Positions 1-5,439 of a stretch of DNA of 7,742 nucleotides are shown here, in pieces. Within the stretch, counting starts at the first letter, position 1. Every line of letters begins with the position of its first letter. A program made the translations under genes and the position numbers. This DNA comes from Chloroflexota bacterium (lineage in GTDB: Bacteria > Chloroflexota > Anaerolineae > Aggregatilineales > Phototrophicaceae). Where the stretch lies: positions 1 through 7,742 of the forward strand of contig JAPOYU010000050.1 in the NCBI GenBank assembly GCA_026706395.1. Direction: 5' to 3'. The notes beneath the pieces are model-generated. The model was not told where the DNA came from and did not search any database. It saw only the letters and a program-made list of their open reading frames with translations.

Positions 1-217
1 GGACTGGATGCCCTTTCAGCTGAAGCGGTTGCGGCGTTACCTGGCGGATCGTGGCGTGGGTCGTGTTACAGTCAAGAAACGCGGCTTTCCGCTGACGCCA
101 GAAGAATTGATTGCTCGATTGAGACTGAAGGGCGACGAATCGCGCGTACTGGTGATGACCCGCCACAATGGCAAGCCTGTTGCCATCGTCTGTGAAGAGG
201 CTGTTTGGGTAAAGTGA
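1..217 (+). CDS. THUMP-like domain SAM methyltransferase, C-terminal fragment
   Basis: The reading frame is open from base 2, with Asp-Trp codons before the first ATG at base 8, so this is the 3' end of a gene that starts outside the window; stop TGA at 215-217. The visible 71 residues form a small basic alpha/beta module. Key pieces are LKRLRRYL, then GVGRVTVKKRG, then TPEELIARLRLKGDE, then VLVMTRHNGKPVAIVCE. This matches the C-terminal THUMP-like domain found after class I SAM-dependent methyltransferase domains, thought to bind RNA. The catalytic half, with the SAM-binding motifs, is not visible, so the substrate cannot be named. The ATG at base 8 should not be taken as a real start. Family assignment is from memory of the domain pattern and is fairly firm. 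Confidence 0.75.
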   Translation, partial: DWMPFQLKRLRRYLADRGVGRVTVKKRGFPLTPEELIARLRLKGDESRVLVMTRHNGKPVAIVCEEAVWVK

Positions 218-233
218 ACGAATCTTCTATAAT
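205..233 (+). promoter_or_regulatory. Candidate sigma70-type promoter of the phosphoribosyltransferase gene
   Basis: A perfect -10 hexamer TATAAT lies at 228-233. A weak -35 TTGGGT lies at 205-210, with a 17-bp spacer. The predicted start of transcription near 240 would give a leader of about 38 nt before the ATG at 278. The -35 part overlaps the end of the upstream coding sequence. Confidence 0.6.
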
Positions 234-277
234 GTGCGAGGCATATTGAATTCTATGAAATCCAAAAGGACCAAACG

Positions 278-808
278 ATGCTGATGCGCCCGGACGAACC
301 GCGTCAGCCTCGCCTGATCACATGGGACGAGGTCGATCAATTGATTGACGAGCTTATCCCGCGTATTCAGCATCTCGGCCCCTTCGGCGCGATGGTGATG
401 ATTACGCGTGGAGGCGTTATCCCTGGCGGCCTGCTGGCGGAAGCGCTAAGCATTCAGCATTTGCTAACCGCATCCGTAGACTTCGTCGCCACACGGCAAT
501 CAGGTATGATGGCCTGGCCGACCTTTCTGCAATTCCCTGATCCGGATTTGCTGCGCGGGCGCCGCACGCTTATTGTCGACGATGTTTGGGGCAGCGGCAG
601 GACGAGCATTTCGGTGCGGGAACGCGTCAGTTCCGCCGGCGGCATACCCTTCAATTGTGTGCTCCACTACAACCCTTATCGCACGCTCTTCTCTAACATT
701 ACGCCTGATCTATACGGTGACGTCACCGATACCTATGTCGTCTATCCCTGGGAGATTGATCGCGGTTTGCTCGGACGCGGCTTCGGAGACGCGCATCCCG
801 AAATCTAG
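278..808 (+). CDS. Type I phosphoribosyltransferase (COG2236/Hpt1-like)
   Basis: A 176-residue PRTase-fold protein. The PRPP-binding loop is at residues 98-109 (LIVDDVWGSGRT), with the two acidic residues and the SGRT turn intact. The TRGG segment at residues 43-46 is the usual upstream loop of purine-type phosphoribosyltransferases. The YPWE motif at residues 156-159 is typical of the COG2236 nucleotide phosphoribosyltransferase group, so transfer of phosphoribose to a purine base (salvage) in the cytosol is likely. The exact base (xanthine, hypoxanthine or guanine) cannot be read from the sequence, and a regulatory role is possible. The start at 278 is supported by AAGGA at 266-270 with 7-nt spacing; an in-frame ATG two codons later (284) is less well placed. 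It has its own promoter and no clear terminator after it. Confidence 0.82.
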   Translation: MLMRPDEPRQPRLITWDEVDQLIDELIPRIQHLGPFGAMVMITRGGVIPGGLLAEALSIQHLLTASVDFVATRQSGMMAWPTFLQFPDPDLLRGRRTLIVDDVWGSGRTSISVRERVSSAGGIPFNCVLHYNPYRTLFSNITPDLYGDVTDTYVVYPWEIDRGLLGRGFGDAHPEI

Positions 809-837
809 GACTTTGCGCCAACTGGTTTTTTCCAAGC

Positions 838-868
838 TTGTGCTATTCCAAAAACTTTGAGTTATAAT
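838..868 (+). promoter_or_regulatory. Candidate promoter of the first S1 gene
   Basis: TATAAT at 863-868 is a perfect -10. The best -35 is the poor TTGTGC at 838-843 with a long 19-bp spacer, so strength depends mostly on the -10 or on an activator. The predicted start is near 875, giving a leader of about 224 nt. A second TATAAT at 972-977 has no acceptable -35. Confidence 0.5.
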
Positions 869-874
869 GTTCCT

Positions 875-1098
875 TGCGTCGCGTTCCGAACCTGGAACGT
901 CCGTCGGAGAAACGGATGGCTGGTTCTTTAAACAAGGCTGAAACGTGCCGGGTTCTCAGACGTAGTATCAATATAATATGGTCATTTAGTTGTATTTTGA
1001 GTGTGTACCAGCTTTATACATTGTAGTCGATAGTGTTCGCAGGCCTCGCGCTCGCGGCACAATGATGACCTGCTTAAGCAGGAGGCAAAACTTCCCCC
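875..1098 (+). promoter_or_regulatory. Structured 5' leader of the first S1 gene
   Basis: The 224-nt untranslated region has two parts. The 5' part holds a hairpin CGTTCC/GGAACG (882-887 with 894-899) and a hairpin TCCGT/ACGGA (900-904 with 912-916). GAACCTGG (888-895) can also pair over distance with CCGGGTTC (948-955), eight pairs including one G-U, which excludes the first hairpin. A similar helix can be drawn in the leader of the second S1 gene. The 3' part, about 963-1030, is rich in A and T and looks unstructured. The ribosome binding site AGGAGG is at 1080-1085. Pairings were found by eye; regulation is inferred. Confidence 0.45.
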
Positions 1099-2316
1099 AT
1101 GAGCGAATCGCAAGACCGAAATCCGCAGACTGATGAAAACTTCGAGGAGATGCTCGCCTCGTCGTTCGACTTTTCTTATACGCCGCCGCGGCGTGGTGAA
1201 ATCCGTGAAGCCACCATCCTCCAGATTGATGAACGCGAAATCATAGTCGATCTTGGCGCGAAGCAAGACGGCATTGTGCCATCGCAAGATCTGGAACGTA
1301 TGGATGAAGCGTTTCGGGAAAGCTTGACCACCGGCGCCAGCGTCCCCGTCTACGTTGTTAATCCACGCGACCAGAACGACAATCTCATCGTCTCGATCAA
1401 TATGGGTTTGCAGCGCTATGATTGGGAAAAGGCGCGTGAATTGCTCTCATCTCAAGACGCGGTCGATGTCAAAGTCAGCGGATATAACAAGGGCGGCGCC
1501 CTTGTCCGCTGGAACCGGCTCGAAGGTTTCATACCCAGTTCTCATCTCGTATCTACAAACTTGTCCGTTGATCGCAAAGAAGCGATGACTCAGTTGATAG
1601 GCAACGTCCTGAATGTGAAAGTCATAGAAGTGGACCAGGACCGCCGCAGGCTGATCTTCAGTGAACGAGAGGCGCAGAAGGAATGGCGCGCCCGCCGCAA
1701 GGCGAAGCTGCTGGCCGAGCTCAACGTTGGCGATGTGGTCAACGGCGTGGTGACGGGCTTGCGCGACTTCGGCGCCTTTGTCAACATCGGCGGCGCAGAC
1801 GGCCTGATTCATGTCAGCGAGCTGGCTTGGCATCGTGTCGATCATCCGCGCGATATCCTCCATATCGGCGAAGAGATCGAAGTTTACGTCCTCAATCTCG
1901 ATCGACAAACGAATCGCATTGCGCTGAGCCGCAAACGCCTGCTTAGCGATCCCTGGGACGATGCGCAGTACCGTTACCACGAGGGACAATTGGTCGCAGG
2001 CTACGTCACAAACGTCGTCGACTTTGGCGCCTTCGTCGCCTTGGAGGACGGCCTGGAAGGTTTGCTGCACCTGAGCGAAATGGGCGACGGCGCCTTGAAG
2101 GAACCCTATTCCTACGTGCAGAAGGGAGACCACCTGTCTCTCCGCATAAGCCACCTCGAACCGGAAAAACGCCGCGTCGGCTTCACTCAGCGCTGGGGCA
2201 CTGAATTGGGCGAAGATGGTGAGGACGATGCTGGCGACGCCATCGCTTCTGACGAAGAACTGGACGCCGATCAAGACGCGGAAGATGTTTTGGTCGACGA
2301 AACCGAAGCTGACTGA
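1099..2316 (+). CDS. rpsA: Ribosomal protein S1-type protein with four S1 domains, copy 1
   Basis: A 405-residue protein of four S1 (OB-fold) RNA-binding domains: residues about 32-103, 120-190, 209-279 and 296-364. Domains 3 and 4 carry the classic RNA-face motif DFGAFV (residues 223-228 and 308-313). Domains 1 and 2 are more diverged, as in other S1 proteins, where they dock on the 30S subunit. The C-terminal tail (369-405) is strongly acidic, 19 of 37 residues being Asp or Glu. Family role: it binds A/U-rich leader RNA and brings mRNA to the 30S subunit. AGGAGG at 1080-1085 precedes the ATG by 13 nt, longer than usual, but no other in-frame start is nearer. A paralogue follows directly; which of the two is the main ribosomal S1 cannot be decided here. 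A weak terminator follows. Confidence 0.9.
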   Translation: MSESQDRNPQTDENFEEMLASSFDFSYTPPRRGEIREATILQIDEREIIVDLGAKQDGIVPSQDLERMDEAFRESLTTGASVPVYVVNPRDQNDNLIVSINMGLQRYDWEKARELLSSQDAVDVKVSGYNKGGALVRWNRLEGFIPSSHLVSTNLSVDRKEAMTQLIGNVLNVKVIEVDQDRRRLIFSEREAQKEWRARRKAKLLAELNVGDVVNGVVTGLRDFGAFVNIGGADGLIHVSELAWHRVDHPRDILHIGEEIEVYVLNLDRQTNRIALSRKRLLSDPWDDAQYRYHEGQLVAGYVTNVVDFGAFVALEDGLEGLLHLSEMGDGALKEPYSYVQKGDHLSLRISHLEPEKRRVGFTQRWGTELGEDGEDDAGDAIASDEELDADQDAEDVLVDETEAD

Positions 2317-2341
2317 TCCGCTCTCTAAGTGCGACAACTAT

Positions 2342-2376
2342 GCCCGCATACTAGGCGGGCCCGTAGCTTTTCTCTT
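2342..2376 (+). terminator. Weak intrinsic terminator after the first S1 gene
   Basis: GCCCGC (2342-2347) and GCGGGC (2355-2360) form a perfect 6-bp G+C stem with a 7-nt loop, 25 nt after the stop codon. The following run (2368-2376) is T-rich but starts 7 nt after the stem and is interrupted by C, so termination may be partial. It lies just upstream of the promoter of the next gene. Confidence 0.5.
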
Positions 2377-2385
2377 ACAGCAATG

Positions 2386-2414
2386 TTGACAGCTAAATAC
2401 AGCATTAGTATAAT
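2386..2414 (+). promoter_or_regulatory. Consensus sigma70 promoter of the second S1 gene
   Basis: TTGACA at 2386-2391 and TATAAT at 2409-2414 are both perfect hexamers, separated by the ideal 17 bp. The stretch after the -10 is GCGCCGCG, a G+C-rich discriminator of the kind seen at ribosomal promoters under growth-rate control in E. coli. The predicted start is near 2421. Confidence 0.85.
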
Positions 2415-2420
2415 GCGCCG

Positions 2421-2652
2421 CGTATTTTGGTGGGTCATTTCGTCCGTTTAAGGCTGCAATCATAGACGAGCCGGGAATACCAAGCCTGGACGTTCAGCCA
2501 AGACTGAACCCGGGTTTTATTTTGCCTCTAAGCAGATCGCTTTTTCGCGGCATACATCGCTCGGTCCAATAGCATCCGCCGCTGCATGCCCAGCCCGCGA
2601 ACGACTGATCGCCAGAATGCGAATGTCATACGTAAGGAGAGAGCCATCAATT
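2421..2652 (+). promoter_or_regulatory. Long 5' leader of the second S1 gene
   Basis: About 232 nt lie between the predicted transcription start and the ATG. This fills most of the 336-base gap between the S1 genes (2317-2652), in which I see no credible gene. It contains the terminator-like element at 2482-2523. AGGCT (2451-2455) can pair with AGCCT (2483-2487), which would break the terminator stem. CCGGG (2471-2475) can pair with CCCGG (2509-2513). These give competing folds, as in an attenuator. The second half, 2524-2630, shows nothing I can name. The ribosome binding site AAGGAG is at 2634-2639. Regulation is inferred from pairing only. Confidence 0.5.
2482..2523 (+). terminator. Terminator-like hairpin inside the second S1 leader (possible attenuator)
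   Basis: The lower stem pairs AAGCCTGG (2482-2489) with CCGGGTTT (2510-2517), including two G-U pairs. After a 2-nt bulge, the upper stem pairs GTTCAG (2492-2497) with CTGAAC (2504-2509) around the loop CCAAGA. The T-rich run TTTTATTTT (2515-2523) follows. It sits about 60-100 nt downstream of a consensus promoter and 130 nt before the coding start, so it would act on the leader transcript rather than end the previous gene. Confidence 0.5.
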
Positions 2653-3927
2653 ATGCAAACAGAATCTGTAGCAAATGAGTCGGTCGAAGAGCTAGATTTT
2701 GCGACCCTCCTGGAACAGTCGCTCGCCGAGAGCCAACTCGAACGGGGCGATGTCGTTAACGGCACGGTGCTGTCTATAGACGGTCAAGGTCTTATCGTTG
2801 ATATCGGCTGGAAGCAAGACGGTATCGTCACGCGAAACGATATTGAGCGCATGGGTATGAGCGCTGCTGATTTCCAGGTGAATGCGGAAATCGCGGTGGC
2901 TGTTGTCAACTTGAACGACCAGGACGGCAACTTGATCCTGTCCGCCGCGCAAGCGCGCCAGAACGAAGATTGGAATCGCGCCGAAGAGTTGATGAACAGC
3001 GAGACGCTCTGGACCGGCGAAATCTCCGATAGCAATAAGGGCGGCGTAATTGTGACATTCGGTCACCTTCGCGGCTTTGTCCCCGCCAGCCATGTACTGG
3101 ATTTGCCTCGCGGTCTTAAAGAAGAGCAGCGCATCGCCGTCCTGCAAGAACTGATAGGCCGGGAGATAACAGTCAAAGTGATCGAGGTGAATCGCAAGCG
3201 CCGCCGCCTGGTCTTCAGCCAATTGGAAGCCGAGCAGGAAAACCGTACCGCGCGAAAAGAAGCCTTGCTCAGTGAACTGGCGGAAGGTACATCGCGCAGA
3301 GGTGTCGTCAGCGGACTATGCGACTTCGGCGCCTTCGTCGATCTCGGTGGCGCCGATGGCTTGATACATATCTCCGAACTGGCCTGGCGTCGCGTTCGCC
3401 ATCCCAGCCAAGTGGTGGCGGTCGGGGACGAGGTCGATGTATTCATCTTACATCTTGATGAACAGGGCAAACGGATCGGCCTTAGTCTGAAGCGCCTTCT
3501 GCCCAATCCCTGGACCTTGGTCGATGACATGTACCACATCGGTCAATTGGTCGAGGGTGTGATCAGCCGCCTCGAATCCTTTGGCGCATTCATCAGCCTC
3601 GACCCCGGCATTGAAGCCCTCTTGCACGTCAGCCAAATGTCGAACAATCCAGACGAGAATCCATTGCGTCATCTTTACGAGGGGCAGAAACTTCTCATGC
3701 GTATCATCAGCATTGAATCTGACCGGCAGCGCCTTGGCTTGAGCCTGACCGAAGTAACGGCCGCCGAAAAAGCGCGATGGGATGAACGTCAGCTTGAACT
3801 GGTGGCGGCCGCGGCAGAAGCGGCGCAATTGGAGGCGGAGCAAGCAGAACTGACCATCGACGGAGCGGCGGCGGATACCGGCGAGACGGAGCCGGTGACT
3901 GAACAGCCGGACGGCGACGAGAGTTAG
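2653..3927 (+). CDS. Ribosomal protein S1-type protein with four S1 domains, copy 2
   Basis: From the chosen start this is a 424-residue protein. S1 domains are at residues about 31-98, 119-189, 211-280 and 296-365. DFGAFV (224-229) is conserved in domain 3; domain 4 has SFGAFI (309-314). In the core of domain 3, 23 of 29 residues match the upstream paralogue, and the domain order is the same. The tail differs: instead of a plain acidic tail it has an Ala/Glu-rich, probably helical stretch (371-401), then a short acidic end. An in-frame ATG at 2617 would add 12 residues, but AAGGAG at 2634-2639 lies before the ATG at 2653 and fits that start (13-nt spacing). It probably binds mRNA on the 30S subunit or acts as a specialised S1. 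rpsU follows with no terminator between, so read-through is likely. Confidence 0.9.
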   Translation: MQTESVANESVEELDFATLLEQSLAESQLERGDVVNGTVLSIDGQGLIVDIGWKQDGIVTRNDIERMGMSAADFQVNAEIAVAVVNLNDQDGNLILSAAQARQNEDWNRAEELMNSETLWTGEISDSNKGGVIVTFGHLRGFVPASHVLDLPRGLKEEQRIAVLQELIGREITVKVIEVNRKRRRLVFSQLEAEQENRTARKEALLSELAEGTSRRGVVSGLCDFGAFVDLGGADGLIHISELAWRRVRHPSQVVAVGDEVDVFILHLDEQGKRIGLSLKRLLPNPWTLVDDMYHIGQLVEGVISRLESFGAFISLDPGIEALLHVSQMSNNPDENPLRHLYEGQKLLMRIISIESDRQRLGLSLTEVTAAEKARWDERQLELVAAAAEAAQLEAEQAELTIDGAAADTGETEPVTEQPDGDES

Positions 3928-3945
3928 CCTGTTACTTGCGCGACT

Positions 3946-3958
3946 AGTATTGTATACT
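3946..3958 (+). promoter_or_regulatory. Candidate rpsU -10 region overlapping an inverted repeat
   Basis: TATACT at 3953-3958 is a good -10, but no convincing -35 lies 16-18 bp upstream. The hexamer is part of the inverted repeat AGTAT-TGT-ATACT (3946-3958), which could be a small operator or chance. Transcription would start near 3965, about 52 nt before rpsU. Confidence 0.4.
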
Positions 3959-4016
3959 GCGTGTTCAGCGTATCTAGTTTGGTTTAAGCACAGGCACAGA
4001 AGGTGGTGAGTACAGC

Positions 4017-4208
4017 ATGGCTTCGGTCAAACTCAAGCCAGGCGAAAGTCAGGAACAACTGCTGCGCCGTTTTCGCAAGCGCGTGACAAATGCCGGTATC
4101 TTGAGCACAGTTCGGCGCAAGCGTTGGCATATCTCCAAGAGCGAATTGCGGCGCATCGAAAAGAAAAAGGCGATCCGCCGTTCGCGTCGCCGCCAGCGTA
4201 AATTCTGA
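4017..4208 (+). CDS. rpsU: 30S ribosomal protein bS21
   Basis: A 63-residue, very basic protein, the usual length for bS21. The order is typical of the family: a short VKLKPGES start, LLRRFRKRVTNAGIL, then RRKRWHISKSELRR, then a Lys/Arg-rich helix to the end (KKKAIRRSRRRQRK). bS21 sits on the platform of the 30S subunit close to the 3' end of 16S rRNA and helps initiation on natural mRNAs. AAGGTGGTGA at 4000-4009 is a near-perfect anti-Shine-Dalgarno complement with good spacing to the ATG. It stands 89 nt after the second S1 gene with only a -10 element in between, so it may be transcribed both from its own promoter and by read-through. Confidence 0.93.
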   Translation: MASVKLKPGESQEQLLRRFRKRVTNAGILSTVRRKRWHISKSELRRIEKKKAIRRSRRRQRKF

Positions 4209-4260
4209 TCGGTCCGTTCGCAATCATTGAGCGCTCATCAGAAAACTCGGCTCGAAAATG

Positions 4261-4298
4261 AAGAGATCCGCTGTATGTCTAGTATGCAGCGGCTCTTT
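4261..4298 (+). terminator. Hairpin terminator after rpsU, abutting the infA promoter
   Basis: AAGAG (4261-4265) pairs with CTCTT (4293-4297), and CCGCTG (4268-4273) with CAGCGG (4287-4292), with a 2-nt AT bulge; the stem can extend inward by TAT with its partners 4284-4286. The stem is strong (11 pairs or more), but only three Ts follow it. It lies 52 nt after the rpsU stop and directly before the infA -10. Confidence 0.6.
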
Positions 4299-4302
4299 AC
4301 GT

Positions 4303-4308
4303 TATACT
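4303..4308 (+). promoter_or_regulatory. Candidate infA -10 element
   Basis: TATACT at 4303-4308, followed by G, as at the other promoters of this block. No clear -35 is visible: the expected place (about 4280-4285) lies in the loop of the rpsU terminator hairpin. The predicted start is near 4315, about 25 nt before the infA ATG. Confidence 0.45.
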
Positions 4309-4339
4309 GAACGTCCGCCCATGCATAAACAGGAGGAAT

Positions 4340-4576
4340 ATGGCCAAGAAAGAAGAAAAGATCGAAGTGGAGGGTACGGTTATCGAAGCCCTGCCGAACA
4401 CACAGTTCACGGTAGAACTCGATAACGGACACCGGGTGCTCGCCTACTTGTCAGGCAAGATGCGTAAATTCTACATTCGTATTTTGTTGGGAGACCGCGT
4501 CAAAGTGGAGATGAGCCCCTACGATATGAATCGCGGGCGCATCATTTATCGACATAAGGACAACGTGCGTACATAG
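4340..4576 (+). CDS. infA: Translation initiation factor IF-1
   Basis: A 78-residue single OB-fold protein. Family landmarks are in order: [21 protein letters not shown] (residues 11-31), [12 protein letters not shown] (38-49), GDRVKVE (51-57), [10 protein letters not shown] (59-68). IF-1 binds the A site of the 30S subunit during initiation and supports IF-2 and IF-3. It is about 6 residues longer than E. coli IF-1, with a polar tail (HKDNVRT), and has Phe where many homologues have Asn (MRKFYIRI). The ribosome binding site AGGAGG at 4331-4336 is perfect but only 3 nt from the ATG; no better start exists. infA usually lies in the spc/alpha operon, so this stand-alone copy beside rpsU and S1 genes is unusual; a second copy elsewhere cannot be excluded. 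Confidence 0.95.
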   Translation: MAKKEEKIEVEGTVIEALPNTQFTVELDNGHRVLAYLSGKMRKFYIRILLGDRVKVEMSPYDMNRGRIIYRHKDNVRT

Positions 4577-4660
4577 CCCCTGCGCCGCTCAGTTCTCTTG
4601 ACATACCGCCCTGCGGCCGGCTGGCAGGAGCACAGCATATTTCTGTCGCTGATATTTGGG

Positions 4661-4693
4661 ACGAGTCATCAATTGATGGCTCGTTTGGCTTTC
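4661..4693 (+). terminator. Intrinsic terminator between infA and the convergent menG
   Basis: ACGAGTCATC (4661-4670) pairs with GATGGCTCGT (4675-4684) along all ten positions, one of them T-G, around the loop AATT. TTGGCTTTC follows on the + strand, so the T content favours ending infA transcription. On the - strand the stem is followed by CCCAAAT, so it is a poorer terminator for menG, though it could still block convergent transcription. Confidence 0.7.
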
Positions 4694-4718
4694 TAGCTGC
4701 AGCGATTCGTATCGAGCG

Positions 4719-5435
4719 CTAGGCGCGCTTAACAGCCCAGTGCACCGCCATTGTTCCGAACATCAGTGACGTAAACCTTACATCTTCAAAGCCGGCTGCT
4801 TCGACCAGCCGCGCCAATTCCAGCGGCGTCTTGAACGCGGCTGTTGATTCCGGCAAGTATCGATAGGCATCGGATGCTTCCTTGCCGCCGATGACACGTC
4901 CGATCAAGGGGATCCCGTAGCGCAAGTGCAGCGTTATCAGGGGCTTGAGCAGGTTTTCCGGCGGCGGCGACGTATCCAGGATGACTATGCGTCCACCTGG
5001 CTTAAGCACGCGTCTCTGCTCACCGAGCGTCTGCCCGATGTCCACAACGTTCCGCATCAAATAACCCGACGCCACCGCGTCAAAGCTGCCGTCAGCGAAG
5101 GGCAGTCGCAGCGCGTCCGCGCCCGCCCAGGCGACTTGTCTTCCGAACGGGTTGCGCCGCCGGCCGACTTGCATCATTTGCAGGGCGAAGTCGGCGCCGA
5201 CGACCCGCGAACCGGGAGCGTGCTTCAGCGCTTCGAAGGCGATATCACCAGTGCCGGCCGCAATATCGAGAAAGGCGCCATCTGGCGGGAGCGTCGCCAT
5301 CTCCACCACGAATCGCCGCCACTTGAGATCTTGTCCACCGCTGATGAGCCGGTTGATTAGATCGTAACGCCCGGCGATGCGATCGAACATCGCCTGGACA
5401 TACTCGGAACGCTCATCGCCGCTCAGTTGCGCCAT
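4719..5435 (-). CDS. menG: Demethylmenaquinone / ubiquinone-type C-methyltransferase
   Basis: A 238-residue UbiE/MenG family SAM methyltransferase, normal in length. N-terminal family signature: YVQAMFDRIAGRYDLINRLIS (residues 12-32) followed by a KWRR element. SAM motif I is LDIAAGTGDIAFE (56-68), the acidic end of strand 2 is ADFALQMM (81-88), and RVLKPGGRIVILD (142-154) forms the later motif. AYRYLPEST (190-198) is also characteristic. It would methylate the quinone ring in the last step of menaquinone synthesis, at the membrane face. Two spots depart from the family norm: GYLMRNV (124-130) where GLRNV is usual, and LDTSPP where LEFSxP is usual. It starts 4 nt after the prmA stop with no real Shine-Dalgarno, so translation is probably coupled. 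Menaquinone rather than ubiquinone is inferred from the presumed phylum. Confidence 0.85.
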   Translation of the reverse strand: MAQLSGDERSEYVQAMFDRIAGRYDLINRLISGGQDLKWRRFVVEMATLPPDGAFLDIAAGTGDIAFEALKHAPGSRVVGADFALQMMQVGRRRNPFGRQVAWAGADALRLPFADGSFDAVASGYLMRNVVDIGQTLGEQRRVLKPGGRIVILDTSPPPENLLKPLITLHLRYGIPLIGRVIGGKEASDAYRYLPESTAAFKTPLELARLVEAAGFEDVRFTSLMFGTMAVHWAVKRA

Positions 5436-5439
5436 GCGC

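Noticed and set aside
824..855. GTTTTT/AAAAAC hairpin as terminator of the phosphoribosyltransferase gene
   Set aside because: The stem is only weak A-T pairs with a long loop and no T-run after it.
972..977. Second TATAAT in the first S1 leader as another promoter
   Set aside because: No hexamer close to TTGACA lies 16-18 bp upstream; the stretch is simply A+T-rich.
1447..2337. Long open frame of 296 codons on the - strand across the first S1 gene
   Set aside because: It is the antisense shadow of a strongly supported S1 protein, with no family resemblance and no ribosome binding site of note.
2421..2652. Known riboswitch or ribosomal-protein leader class in the second S1 leader
   Set aside because: I compared it from memory with common riboswitch cores and the L1, L10, L11, L20 and S15 leaders and found no match; it is only reported as an unnamed structure.
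4228..4237. Palindrome TGAGCGCTCA after rpsU as a terminator
   Set aside because: The stem is self-complementary with no loop and no T-run; the hairpin at 4261-4297 is the better terminator.
4598..4603. TTGACA after infA on the + strand as a -35
   Set aside because: No -10 is found at the right distance, and no + strand gene lies downstream before the convergent menG.
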